Part shown: positions 36,957 through 48,215 of the stretch, in pieces | Layout of the letters: the number at the start of each line of letters is the position of its first letter | Numbering within the stretch: the first letter of the stretch is position 1 | Assembly (NCBI GenBank): GCA_947846985.1 | Contig: CANTUZ010000004.1 | Span: 53,669,672-53,733,671, forward strand | Length of the DNA: 64,000 nucleotides | Source of the DNA: Fratercula arctica | Taxonomy: Eukaryota > Chordata > Aves > Charadriiformes > Alcidae | Reading direction: 5' to 3' | The notes under the pieces: generated by a model | Told to the model about the DNA's origin: nothing | Database searches by the model: none | The model's input: only the letters and a program-made list of their open reading frames with translations | Made by a program: the position numbers and the translations under genes

Positions 36957-39769
36957 ATGCATGGAAAGCTCTCTTTCTTTCCATATGGAAGCTTAATAAG
37001 CAGGGTCCTGAAATGAATATATCCACTTCTCAAAAGCAATTACATTCAGTTTCTCCAGCAATGAACTTCCAGAGGACCCTTTACTCACTCTATGCTCCTA
37101 GTGTGCAACTTACATTAGGAGATGCACCCAACTCCAGCACCCAAAAGAAAAGAAACCACAGTTACTCTTCAGTATATTTTTCACTATGTATTTTATCAAC
37201 ACCCAGAAGGATAATTAATAACAAGTAATAAATCTGTGATCTGGGAGCTCTGCAGAAGAGGTGGCTGTAAGTAGCTGCTTGAACATAAGCTTGCAAAGCA
37301 CTGCTGCCTTCGAGCCCTGCCCTGCTCTGCAGGAGCCTGGAGCCTTATGGGGCACAGGGGCAGAAGCCCTGGTGCCTTCCCTCTCAGCACACATAACATG
37401 CATGTGTGAATCAGCACCAACAGAGTTACGCTCCGTCTATCGCAAAACCATGGAAAATTCAAATTTAAGGCCATAACTCTGCTGGCCCCTGCACCACCAT
37501 GCTTAGCTGAGGTAGTGCTTGTTGCGTGTCATGTTTGATCACTGTGCTCCCAAGGACATCAGCAAGAGCCAGGCATAAGAAAGTGGGTTAAAAGCCGTGC
37601 CTTTCTGATCTGTCACAGAACATCCTCGTTTCTTGGACTTCAAATTGGATCCACATTGTTTCCCTAGCACGGTCTGTTATTTCCCAGGCTCCAGAAGGTA
37701 GGGTGGGGCCCAGACCCCTGGCAAACTACCCAAATCCCCCACCCTCTGAAGGACTCACAGCTTAATGTTATGATTCAACGGGGATTCCAACAAATGAAGC
37801 AGAGGAGATCTGTGAATAAAAACAACAGCACGATGCTTGGTTTGGCTGAACAGTCTTTAACACCACCTATTTCTCATAAGTATATGCATATTAATTAAAG
37901 ATAGTTCATAAACTGGTAATGTTTTGCTTGAATGGCTTCTGGCAAGCACCATGATATGCTTGAGTTTTCAGGGGATAAGGCAATGAAAAATATTGCAGGT
38001 ATCAGGTTCAGCAGTGAAAGGGGCCAACAGAAAAATGGCCAAACTACACAACTCAAAGAGAGAAGAAGATGGGAGGAATGTAGTAAGAAGAATCAAGTAC
38101 TTTTCATATTATTTTAAGGTGGTAACATGAGGTTTATTTCTTCAAGAGATGGGATTGGTTCTCAAGGAACTGAGCCAAATCAAACAAAAAGCTAACAAGA
38201 CACAGACAATAAAGTACTGCCAGTGCGTGTAACAGCTGTTTTTCAGCTCACTTAGTTTAACCTGTCCTTGCCTTTGGCAGAAGACTTTTGATTTTAGCAA
38301 GACAACTAGGATTTCATAGCAATGCTGAACAAACATTTTATAGAAAACATAGAGAAAAAAATGTTTCTGCCTTCTCTGTGTGCCATTTATCCAAGATGGA
38401 CACTGGGTATTTCCCTCACCTTCCTCCCTTTGAAGTGAAGGGTGAAATTCACAGTAAAGAGCAGAGTTAACCCATCACAAAGCACTTCAGAAAATCTTGC
38501 CCTTAGGATGTTCCAATGTTTCTCTTTACGCTCCCCTGAGGTGGTAATTTATTTCATTAAACAGATAGTCTACACTGGAACTAAAACAACTTATTGCAGG
38601 TAATTCTTAATCAGCTTCATCAAGCTCAAGTGAAAAAATATTCTGCTTGTTTTAAATAGTTCCAATATTTGCATTTAGAGGATTATTAAGTAGGAATTAA
38701 ATCATGTTCCTGACATATCTGGAATTTTATTAATAACTAATAAAAATGTCTACATTAAATCTTAACAAAATCCAGAGTTGCTGCCATAATAAAACACTAT
38801 CATGCAATTTAAGCTTGCAGAATATTTTGCTGATTTTAAAACCCCATACCCAGTCTTTGTGCTGGGTATGTGCTAAATCACAAGTTATATATTGCTTCTC
38901 TCCTGAAAGGAAGATGAAAGGGCAGCTGGGCTAATGTAAGAGTGATTCACCTGGTCAGAGCAGCAGCAAAGCAGAATATTCTCCTGGAAGTTCGGAGTTC
39001 CTCCACTGTTAAATGTTTCTTCTGGTGCCAATAAAGGGAGGATGTGTCACAAGGGGAATATCTGCCACTTCAGCTGTAATTAAACTTGTTGCAGAGTATG
39101 ATCCACGTAGAAGTAATTCTTGATCCACTTCAGCTGGTGATTATTTCCCCATGGAAAAATGAAGGACTTTTAGCAGGCAGTGATGAAGGCATGGGGTTGA
39201 ATACAATCACAAAAGAGCCACTTGGACGGGAACAGGCATGGTGGAGGTTTTAATCTTTGCTAGTGTTTTAAAGCAGGGTACAAGAACCTGCCTCCTTGTA
39301 AGACTACTTTCAAAACAAGTCAATTGCACCTCCTCACCAGGGGTCGAAACTGCATCTTTCCTATGGCTTTTCCCTGATAACTGGTATGTACCACATTACA
39401 TATTACAGCAAAATCATTCCTTCACGTACAACTTTCTGCATTTAATCTCTAAATGTGGTTAATAAAAGGCTAGTGAATTTGGTATCTTTCCCAAGCACAG
39501 TTGCACAGCCAGGTGTGAGCTAACTGTGCATATATGGAGCCAGTGGAGTTCCAGGCATTACAACGGGAATTGAAGTAAGTATTTAGTGCAATTTCAGATG
39601 CCTTAAGTGTACCCCACCTGGCTGATCTAAAAAGGCATGTGTTTTATTCTGCCAATTTCATGTATACAGACAGCTTTCAGACAGCCAAAGTGGCACAAGG
39701 TCACTGTGTTATACAGCTTAATTGCTCCCCAGTGTTTAGACACCACATTTATTTGTCTGCACCTTCATG
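36957..39769. other. Anonymous DNA
   Basis: No gene or named repeat was recognised. A GC-richer part at 37240-37400 carries short overlapping frames only. The stretch 38530-38930 is strongly AT-rich. Confidence 0.5.
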
Positions 39770-40217
39770 CTGGGCTCCACCTCCCTCTGACCCAGCCCTG
39801 ACAGCAAGGAGGAGGCCAAGGGGAGGTGGGATGGGATGGGGGCAATGAGGGGCTGTGATGTGACCACAGTCCTAGGCGAGAGGCTGTCCCCACACAGGCA
39901 AGAGCAGCAGTGGGCTGTCCATGTTGGCCCACTCATCTGGCCCATTTGAGTAAATTTGAAGAGCAACAGCCCTTTTTCCCTGGGCAGCCGAGGGCTGGGC
40001 CTTTTATCAGCACCTGCCACCCCTCTCCCACCGGTTCTCTGTCACAACAGGCAGAATGTGGGCAGGGGCTGTGTCTGTGACATGGCTGGTGCAGGGAGGG
40101 TATAAAAAGGGCTGCGCAGTGAGTCAGCCTAGGTTGGAGGAGAGCAAATGGGTGAGCAAGGCTGAGGTGAGAGGACAGGGAAGAGGGTAGTGAAGGGGAC
40201 GGCTGGGCCACAGGCAG
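39770..40217 (+). promoter_or_regulatory. GC-rich block with TATA box, possible promoter
   Basis: A sharply bounded GC-rich block lies in AT-rich DNA. It carries TATAAAAAGG at 40101-40110. Upstream are TTATCAG at 40004-40010 (a reverse-strand GATA-type site) followed at once by the E-box CACCTG, and CACCC-like runs at 40018-40032. Ten bases after the TATA element lies TGAGTCA (40120-40126), a perfect AP-1/NF-E2-type core. A donor-like GGGTGAGC (40149-40156) follows 40-50 bp after the TATA box. It runs straight into an old CR1 relic at 40218. It may be a host promoter or enhancer, an unrecognised LTR fragment (no poly(A) signal was found, which argues against this) or chance. Confidence 0.35.
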
Positions 40218-40283
40218 GGAGCTACATCTGGCTGGCAACCAGTCACCAGCGGCATTCCTCAGGGTTTAGTTCTAGGGCCAGTT

Positions 40284-40581
40284 CTGTTCGATATATTTAT
40301 CAATGATCTTGATGTAGGAGTTGAATGCACCATTAGCAAGTTTGCTGATTATACCAAACCATGAGGTGCTGTCGACTCTCTTGATCTTGATGTTAAATAA
40401 TTGGGCAATGATTAATGGGATGAAATTTAACAAGTCCAAATGCTGGATTCTGCACCTAGGACAGAGTAATGCTGGGGCCAAGTATAAATTGGGAGACGAG
40501 TGGCTGGGGAGCACTGGAAGTGGGGAGGGAGGTGCTGGTCTCTTCTCCCTGGTATCCAGTGATAGGATCATAGAATCATAG
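40284..40581 (+). pseudogene. CR1 ORF2 reverse transcriptase remnant
   Basis: Frame reading from 40284 gives [12 protein letters not shown], the conserved CR1 RT block ahead of the catalytic motif. At 40338-40355 the expected KFADDTK reads KFADYT, so the second catalytic aspartate is replaced by tyrosine. After a shift or deletion, another frame gives KFNKSKCWILHLGQSNAG followed by a degenerate KLGDEWL segment, the RT thumb region. The frame is then cut by the nested CR1. Missing sequence, the changed catalytic residue and the frame change make it dead. Confidence 0.8.
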
Positions 40582-40654
40582 AATGTGTTGGGTTGGAAGG
40601 GATCTTTAAAGGTCATCTAGTCCAGCCCCCCTGCAGTAAGTAGGGACATCTGCT
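40569..40654 (-). mobile_element. CR1 3' tail nested in an older CR1
   Basis: The plus strand reads CATAGAATCATAGAATGTGT, then TTGGGTTGGAAGGGATC, then GTAAGTAGGGACATCTG, the reverse complement of a bird CR1 3' end. It interrupts the outer CR1 exactly: outer sequence ends at GATAGGAT and resumes at GGATGCGTGGG. GGAT is present at both junctions. Same subfamily as the element at 6231. The nesting proves that it inserted later than the outer element. Confidence 0.93.
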
Positions 40655-40926
40655 GGATGCGTGGGAATGGTTCAAAGCTGCACTAAGGGAGGTTTAGACT
40701 GAACTTTAGGAAGCATTGCTTTACTGGTGGTCAAACCCTGGAACAGGCTTCCTAGAGAGGTGGCCGATGCCCTAAGCCTGTCAGTGTTTAAGAAGCATTT
40801 GGACAATGCTCTTAACACCACCTTTATATGAACAATCCTGAAGTGGTCAGGCAGTTGGACTAAGATGATCCCTGTAGCTCCCCTCTAACTGAAATATTCT
40901 AGTCTATTCTAGTCTATTCTATTCTA

Positions 40927-42865
40927 GGTGATAAGTTTATTTTTATTTTTTTTAATAATCAACATATTTTGCTTAATAAGCAAATAAAATGCAGTTCAAA
41001 AGCACTCTGTTGATGTTCATATTTCAACTAAAATGAAACCAGCATCTTGCAGTAATCTTGTGTCAGTACACTAACCACAGGCAGACATGAGAAAGGAAAG
41101 CAGAGGCACTGGCAACTAAACTCCTCTCAGCTAGCCGGAGTAAACCAGAAATAATTCCACCAAAGTCAATACATACTCGCTGGTATAAAAAAGCACTGGC
41201 AAATCCTTAGACTATTCCTTTCTTTAGAAAAGCAACAGTTAATGCAGGCTGTGGAGATCAGCTCTGCTTTAAAACATGCCATTGCTGACAGGCTACTTTC
41301 AACATCACCTGAGGGTCAGCTGTCACCAACCTACACTTTAAAAGCTAATTTATTCTTACAGATATTAGAAAACATGAGTTCACTAAGGCTTATAAAAGAC
41401 ACATTAGCCAAAGGTGAGGAGCACATCACTAGAAGACATCAACATACTTCCATGGTCCCACATTCCCACTGCCCATCTGGGCATCTTCCCTCATCTGACC
41501 CTTTGTCCAGAAAACTACTGATGACATTTCATCTCTTGCTGTGCTGTTCAAGCATATGGTATAACTTCAAGTCTAACTTAAACAATCTCCTAACTACAGT
41601 GTCACTGTCACACTTCCATTAATCCTTTCCTAGTTTAAACATGACTATTTGGTAATGACATTAGAGTAGGACTCCAGATCAAGCCCTTGCTCTGTAGACT
41701 TCTTGTGGAAATCCTCACACCTTCCTGTTAAGAGAGTTAGGTCTATCATTATTTCTGTAGGGGCAGTGAGAAATAATGTATGCTAAAAAGCAGAGATTAT
41801 GGTAATTGGGGCCATGCAAGTACCCATGATACACAAATACAAGATGTTAGAGATGATGCACAAAGCATACGAGAAATAGCTTACTTCTAATCATGCACTG
41901 CTTTTTCTGGCACAATAGCTCAGACAGATAGGCATTTGGGAAATTAAAAGGAGAAGGTGAATAAAACTTATATTTGGAATTGTTTTGACTGCTATTACTT
42001 GTGCTAATTGCTTTAAAAAGGATTTTGTTTGATTGTTTAGATAGCATTTTAGGAGAGTAAAATCCAGCACTGAGACAGGTCTTTGAGCACTTAAACATTT
42101 CCAGAGGGATTTACAGACAAAATCTTTGGTGATCAAGAACAATCAAATACAATCCAAGTCCTGAATCAAAACGCTAGCCTACTTAGGGCTTTTCATCTCC
42201 CTTGAGAAACCATGGTCCCTTGAAAGACTTTGGCAGACCTGGCTGGATACTTTGGTACTTAATATGCAACAGCAAGAGCGAACAAGCTTGTGAACAGCCA
42301 TTAAATCACAATCAAGGATAGAGTCTAATCAAGGCTAAAAAGAGCAACACTACGTTTCAGCATGCAGTTTGTTATCAGCTGAACACATTAAACCATTAAA
42401 AGCATTCACAGCGGAATCTGATGAATAATTTCATAGATAGATGATACCAAAATTTGAATATGAATACAAGCCACAAACTCACTCTGGGTTGAAATGCTTG
42501 CACCTCTCAGCTACACAGCAGCACCAGATATAATGGAGGACACAGATGTGATGTTAATAGGAATATGTTACAAAGTAGACATCAAAACAAGAGAGGGAAA
42601 TAGCTTAAAATTTCAGCTTAAGGGGACAGCAATGTGGCAGAGGGAACTCCTAAGCTACAAAACTTGAAAAGGGGGAGCTCATCAGAAGTATATCTCCACC
42701 AGGAGCCACAATAATAAATAAATTAATACTTTAGAGGTGTAATTTGTGAAGTATTATTCAGAGTCTTTCAAAAGTATTAACTCTGAGAGCAACATGATGA
42801 GGTGTATCTCTTTTAGCCCCCTGTATGGAGGGATTAAAGGAAGCTAGAAAAAAAATGGCAACAGT
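40927..42865. other. Anonymous AT-rich DNA
   Basis: No gene or named repeat was recognised. A 126-codon frame at 41242-41622 has no recognisable domain. Confidence 0.55.
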
Positions 42866-42914
42866 GTTTCCAAACAGGCTTGTTTCCAAACAAAATTTGT
42901 TTCCAAACAAATTA
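42866..42914 (+). repeat. Three-copy minisatellite, GTTTCCAAACA
   Basis: The 11-base core GTTTCCAAACA starts at 42866, 42882 and 42899, giving a 16-17 bp unit. The spacers between cores differ (GGCTT, AAATTT), so the array is short and partly degenerate. Confidence 0.9.
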
Positions 42915-45043
42915 GGTTCCCCAGTATTATATAGATGTGATGAGCTGACTCACACTCATCTTCATTTCAGGCAACCTTAACTAGACCTACTTTTCAGGAA
43001 GGATTTTGTTCTCAATCCTTTCAAATGATCCTTTAAAAAAAAAAAAAAACCCTCAAGATGGGTATCCAAAAAATCTTAAATATTTGAACTAATTGAATAG
43101 CTGTGAATATATTATTATAATCAATCGCTTTTAAAACTCTTTGCTTTGCTATCTTAATTTATTTCCATAAGCTTGGTCTTTTTGTAAAGGTGAAAAAGCA
43201 ACACACCACTTCTGGGGAAAAAAACCCAGCCAAGTTGATTTAAATACTTGAGCATAAATTGTAGAAAATTAACTTTATTCCTACAAGTTTGTAAAGTGTT
43301 CCCCAAACCACATTTTGTGTTGTGTGTACAGAGCACATAGAACAAAGATGTTCAGCTCCCTGCCTGGGATGCTTAGACACTGTGGCAACACAAATAAGAA
43401 ACAGCAACAACAAATCAGCAGGACAGCCAGCACCAGCATCCAAAAGTCTGCGCTCCCAGCATCTTACCAATCTGCCAGGAAAACTGAACCCAGGACTGCC
43501 GGCTCCTGCTCCATGTTCTGACTGATAGAGAGCTTTACGTTATTCCACAGTAAATGTGAAAGTTGAGTTAGGTATGGTGCTTTCTTAAAACTGCCTCTGC
43601 TTTGGAGTATGTGGGTGACAGAACAGCAGCATCATGCATGTGATGGCACACCAGGGATGTATGTAGTTTCACTGAACTGACAGTGTTCACCAGCTTACTG
43701 ATCACAAGCGCGATCCATACTTGCTAAATAAAACTTAATGAAGCAGCACCAGTGCATTTCAAGGTCCTAAATCAAAAAAATAATAATAATTAAAAAAAAA
43801 GATGCACAAACAGTGACTGCTAAAGGGAAATGCATTAGGGATGGGACAAAGGGTGAATCTCACACAGTCCGACCTGTAAGCTGATACACACTGAATTGAT
43901 GTGCCATTAAAAATTAATTTGGCTGCAAGAAGTAGACAGATAGTGGAAAACTTGGTCAACAACCTAGAATCAGTTATGGACCTGAGAATACCTGAGCCCA
44001 AAGCCAGATGAAGAGAACAGTTAACAAAGAAGAGAGAGGGAAAGAAAAAGCAGTATAATGAAAATATAAATATTGAGCACTGTGATGCATTTCAGCTTGG
44101 TTACATAGTCCTAAGGGACACATTGAACACTCTGAGCCATGGCAAGGGCACCAACAACTGGCAGGAGTGTCCAGCACACTGCAGGACCAAGCTCTCTAAC
44201 ACAAACCAGAGCTATTGCCATTACATGCATTTTATAATGTAATCAAGGCATAGGCATGTATCCAGTGCATGTCCAATGCCTACTGGGAGACAATGGAAAA
44301 CATTATTTCACTTTTGTTTTAACGTGGACCATGGTTGTAAAGAATAAAGTGTCAGGTTCCAAAGGAAAAGTCATGTGAACTGAGAGTCTTGAAGAAAAAC
44401 AAGGACTTCAGATTCCATTTTTTCCCTCATCTCAGTGCAGTCCATAGTACTAAACTTCAGAAATCCTAAAAAATACCACTATGTATTCCATGGAATCCAA
44501 CTGGATTTAGTATGTATGTAACCATACCCGATACCAACACTCCCACCACGTACTTGTAGGCCTCCCATCACCAGCAACTGCATGTTAATGAATTAATTCT
44601 CTGGATAACTATATGAACATAAGGAACCATCGTTATTCTCATTTTACCGATTCAAAGCAGAAGCTCAAGATCTTAGAGACTGGCCACTTTGATCTGGCTT
44701 CTGTTGATCTAAAACTATGACATCCATCATCAAACACAAACGATCGCTATTACTATGATTTAAAGGATTCCACTTAAGTCAAGTTTCTAGCCAGAATTCT
44801 CAAGAAATTCCATATAAATACTTCAGAAAAAAAAATGGATACACTTTATGGCATAATCTAAACTTAGAATATTCTGCAGTTGTTCCACAGGACGGTTAAA
44901 CTCATCCCTAATACCTGGTTTATTTCTTTTTGTAGAAGATGCAGTCCTAATACATTCACAGTGTGGATCAATGAATGTAGTCACTCCCTGTGATCCCAGG
45001 ACTAAAGAAGCTGCAGCTTAAGTTTACTTACTTCTTAATTGTA
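42915..45043. other. Anonymous AT-rich DNA
   Basis: A run of 15 A lies at 43035-43049. A short CGTTATTCTCATTTTACCGA phrase at 44630-44649 weakly resembles antisense MIR. No gene was recognised. Confidence 0.55.
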
Positions 45044-45060
45044 TTTTTTTTTTTTTTTTT
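45044..45060 (+). repeat. Poly(T) run, 17 bases
   Basis: An uninterrupted T17 lies after GTA. No adjacent retrotransposed sequence was recognised. Confidence 0.95.
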
Positions 45061-48000
45061 GACAGCAGGTGTTTATAAGTCACGAGACAGGAGGCCACTG
45101 CAATGATAGCTAAATGACGAAAAAAGTAACTAATTATTCAGGCTAGCAACACAGACACCATGGATGCATCCAGAACCACTACTTCTAAAAATTTTGTCCT
45201 ACAAATGCTCCTATAGCATTCTGCCTCCTCTTGCTTATTCTGCATTTGGCCCCCTTAATCCTCTTTATCCAGCAGCAAACGCTCAACCAGAGGATGCTGA
45301 GCAGCCTCCTTCCAGCCTCATCTATTACTTGATTAGGAAGTAGCTGGCACTGAATGGAGCTGGATACTTGTCAAAGAGCAAGTATGCTGAATGCACGCAA
45401 TACAGTAAATTACAGGCATATTTACTTTAATTTAATCCTTATGCATCTCCTTAAATCAGGAGGTGGGAAGCATAACCTTTTCTGTATTCAAAGTATGGTT
45501 TGGTTCCTAATCATCATTCTAATAAAATTATAACAGTGAGCTTGTGGAAAGTATTTCTTGCAGTTTTTATGTACTTAGCCACTCTTTTGGTCACCATTCC
45601 TCATTTAATCTCAGGCCACATAAAATCTAAAAAATTTATTGTATTTTCACAGGTAGCACAGACAAATATTTCATGATGCTTCTGCAAATAAACTCTTTTT
45701 TTATTCATGCTATGCAATGTAAAAGACAAGACAATCAGCTGGCTACTGAACCTAAAATAGTTATTGGGCTTTCTCTGTGAAATGATGCAAGGACAGAAAA
45801 CTGGAGTTAGATGGCAAAAGCAAAAGCCAGACCATCTCCTCTAATTAACGTCACACTAGTTTTCTGGTTTCCTGGCAACTTTGGAATTTCAGCTTTGTCA
45901 GATGGAAAGTATTTGCTTGATAAAATTTTCAGAAATTCTCATCACTTTAATTTGCCAGTAAAACAGATTTTTACAGGGAGGAGGAAGGGAAATTAAATTA
46001 GATCCTGTTTTCTCCTCTAATCAAATGGATGGAGAAAAAAAAAAAAAAAAGAAAGGGCTGGTAAAATATTATGCCAATTCTATCATTTATCTAAAACCTA
46101 CTCCTCGTTTCACATGAAAGACCCATTGGTTCAACCTGGGTGTATACAATCCCCTTGGACATACTGTAATAAGACCTTAATCTGCATGAGTGAATCTGAC
46201 TCCTTGGTTTTGCCAAAAATTTGTACACTCATTTGTGAACATAACAACAAGCATTTAATGTCTCAGCCATCAGTACAATAATGAGAAATGCCCTTTCCAC
46301 TTGGCTGTTAGAAAGCTTGTAAACTTCTGAGCAACAACACTAATGCAACCCCACACAGATGGTCCAAATTTGGAGTACCACAATCAAAAAAGATGACAAG
46401 AAGCCAACCTCGTAATGTGACCAGAGATTTTGTTGTCATATAGAAGAAATTAATTCAGTCCAGTTCAGATTACTATACTGCACTTCTCAGTACAGCATCT
46501 GAGCATGTCTGCACCATAAAATGGTAATAACTCCACTGTAGTCACAGAAGGAGCTGGATCCCTGGAGAAAACCCTTCACAATCCCCGTGTTCTGCTTCTG
46601 TGCCATATGGCCCAACTCACATCGCAATTTAATAAATGCGAGACTATGCAATCCCTTTGGTCTCCAAATCAGGCACTGCATCCAGAAGTTTCCATCTTGC
46701 ATTAGGATGAAAACAAATCTGCTTGAAAAACCTTTGGAAAGAGCATGATGGTTCCCAATTTCTCTTTCTCCTACTCAGCTTGTCCAGGCTCAGTCCAGTG
46801 AAAGTACGGCATGCCTGGGCCAAATCCCATGAAAAGGTGCTCCTGGAATCGTGTCAAAACTCACTTTGTGGTAATCCAGGCACAAATCATGCTGTTAAAA
46901 ACATCGTGCTCCTAAGATGACTTTGCTAAATACCTCTTCTACCAGTATCTAAGTACTGCTAAGAGACCTTGAATGTTAGCTTGAGACTATTACATGAAGC
47001 CTTGGTTGTAATCAAAGTCCTTTATTTCTCAGAACTGCCTGATTAAATGATCAGAATATCCTACAGGTGCTTTTCAAGCTTTACATCCATTAGCCCAGCA
47101 TATACTATCAATGGTAAAAATCTTAACTATCCTTCCACCAGACACAGAATGATGGGTTATTTTCATTTCAACCATCCCAAGGGCCAAAGCTTTACTTTGT
47201 TTTGTTCTGTTTCCCAGATACAAAGAGCAAAACATGTCCTTTCAGTCTGGCTGACTTTCATCAGTGATTAAGGGGAAAAAGCAGAAAATGTATCAAATCT
47301 AAGGGACACGCAGCAAAAGCCAAAATATTCATTCCTCAGTGCCATGCTCGGACTAGCTGAGCACTCAGTGCCATGGCAGACCACCAGCTTTCACACCACA
47401 CCATCCAGGGGAAAATGCTGCAAGCTGAATGATGCCAGGAATTCAGGAAGGGCAGACAGAGATGGAGGATTACTTGGTCCTGGCAAGGCAGCAGCTCCTG
47501 CTCTTAGAGGCACTGTTTGGTGTAGAAAGCCACTATCTTCCCAAAGGTGAGATAAGACTGAGCGAGACTGCAGCAGAAGGCAGCTTGCTCTAAAGAGGCC
47601 AGAGGAGGAGGGAGCTGCTGCTCCACCAGAACATAAGCAAAGAGAGATTTCTGTCTTGCTGCAATTTCTGTCTTTCAGCTCCCACTGAGTTCACATGCCA
47701 ATGCTCCACATTTTTATTTTGCAGCTTTGAGCATCGCCCAACTATGAGTGATCTTTCTGGGGGGAAATAAAAGTGCAGAAACTATTATGGAACATGTAGA
47801 ATATACAAAGTGGAATCATACAGAAGTCACTTTCCAGATGGCCTTGTTCTCCCATTCATACGATAGTTTTCATACTCTTCTGGATTTCTGCTTATTCAAA
47901 CTGCTGGAATATGGATGCTGGCCACTTTAACAGAGCAAGCAAACTCAGCATCTATCACTGACCTGCAGAAAAGACATATTCTGATAAACACAAAGTTGCT

Positions 48001-48091
48001 TTGAAAAATTCCAGATATTCAAAGCATCATTTCTCCTGTAATTTTTCTTTTTCCACTAGTTTGGTTGCTTTCATTTCTTTACTTACTGCAG
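45061..48091. other. Anonymous DNA
   Basis: No gene or named repeat was recognised apart from the A-run at 46035. A GC-richer patch at 47340-47620 carries frames up to 68 codons without domains. Confidence 0.55.
46035..46050 (+). repeat. Poly(A) run, 16 bases
   Basis: An uninterrupted A16 is followed by GAAAGGG. Upstream sequence does not look like a processed gene copy. Confidence 0.95.
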
Positions 48092-48215
48092 AAAACTGGG
48101 TCCCGCACAGTTAGGAAAATGGCATCTTTTCCTTTTAATTTATCCTCCACAGCACAGACATTCAAACTGGTGGTTCAGCAGAAAGGAGGTCAATGTACTA
48201 ATGGAATCAATAAAC
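48092..48215 (+). other. Exon-like segment, unknown transcript
   Basis: A strong acceptor (pyrimidine-rich TTTCATTTCTTTACTTACTGCAG, 48069-48091) precedes the segment. A strong donor GTAAGTGTG follows at 48216. The 124-bp interval is open in one frame, but the peptide is not recognised. It could be a real exon of a gene spanning the window, a lncRNA exon or a chance pair of splice-like sites. Confidence 0.2.

Larger units (their letters stand above)
40218..40926 (+). mobile_element. CR1 relic split by a second CR1
   Basis: The outer element runs 40218-40568 and resumes at 40655-40926. Its left part keeps RT sequence, its right part reads GGATGCGTGGGAATGGTTCA, then ACAGGCTTCCTAGAGAGGTG and GTTGGACTAAGATGATCCCT. 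It ends in TCTAGTCTATTCTATTCTA pentamer-style repeats. These are distinct from the octamer tails elsewhere, so it belongs to another CR1 subfamily. A sizeable internal deletion lies between the RT segment and the 3' part. The left end begins near GGGAGCTACATCTGGCTGGC. Confidence 0.9.

Noticed and set aside
40866..40926. Independent TCTAT-type microsatellite
   Set aside because: The pentamer run is the native 3' end of the outer CR1 element.
44630..44690. Antisense MIR fragment
   Set aside because: Only one MIR-like phrase is present, and the following sequence does not keep the order of the core.
45044..45060. T17 run as the tail of a minus-strand retrocopy
   Set aside because: The sequence to its right shows no coding or SINE-like content.
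46035..46050. A16 run as the tail of a processed pseudogene
   Set aside because: No gene-like sequence or poly(A) signal lies upstream and no flanking duplication is evident.
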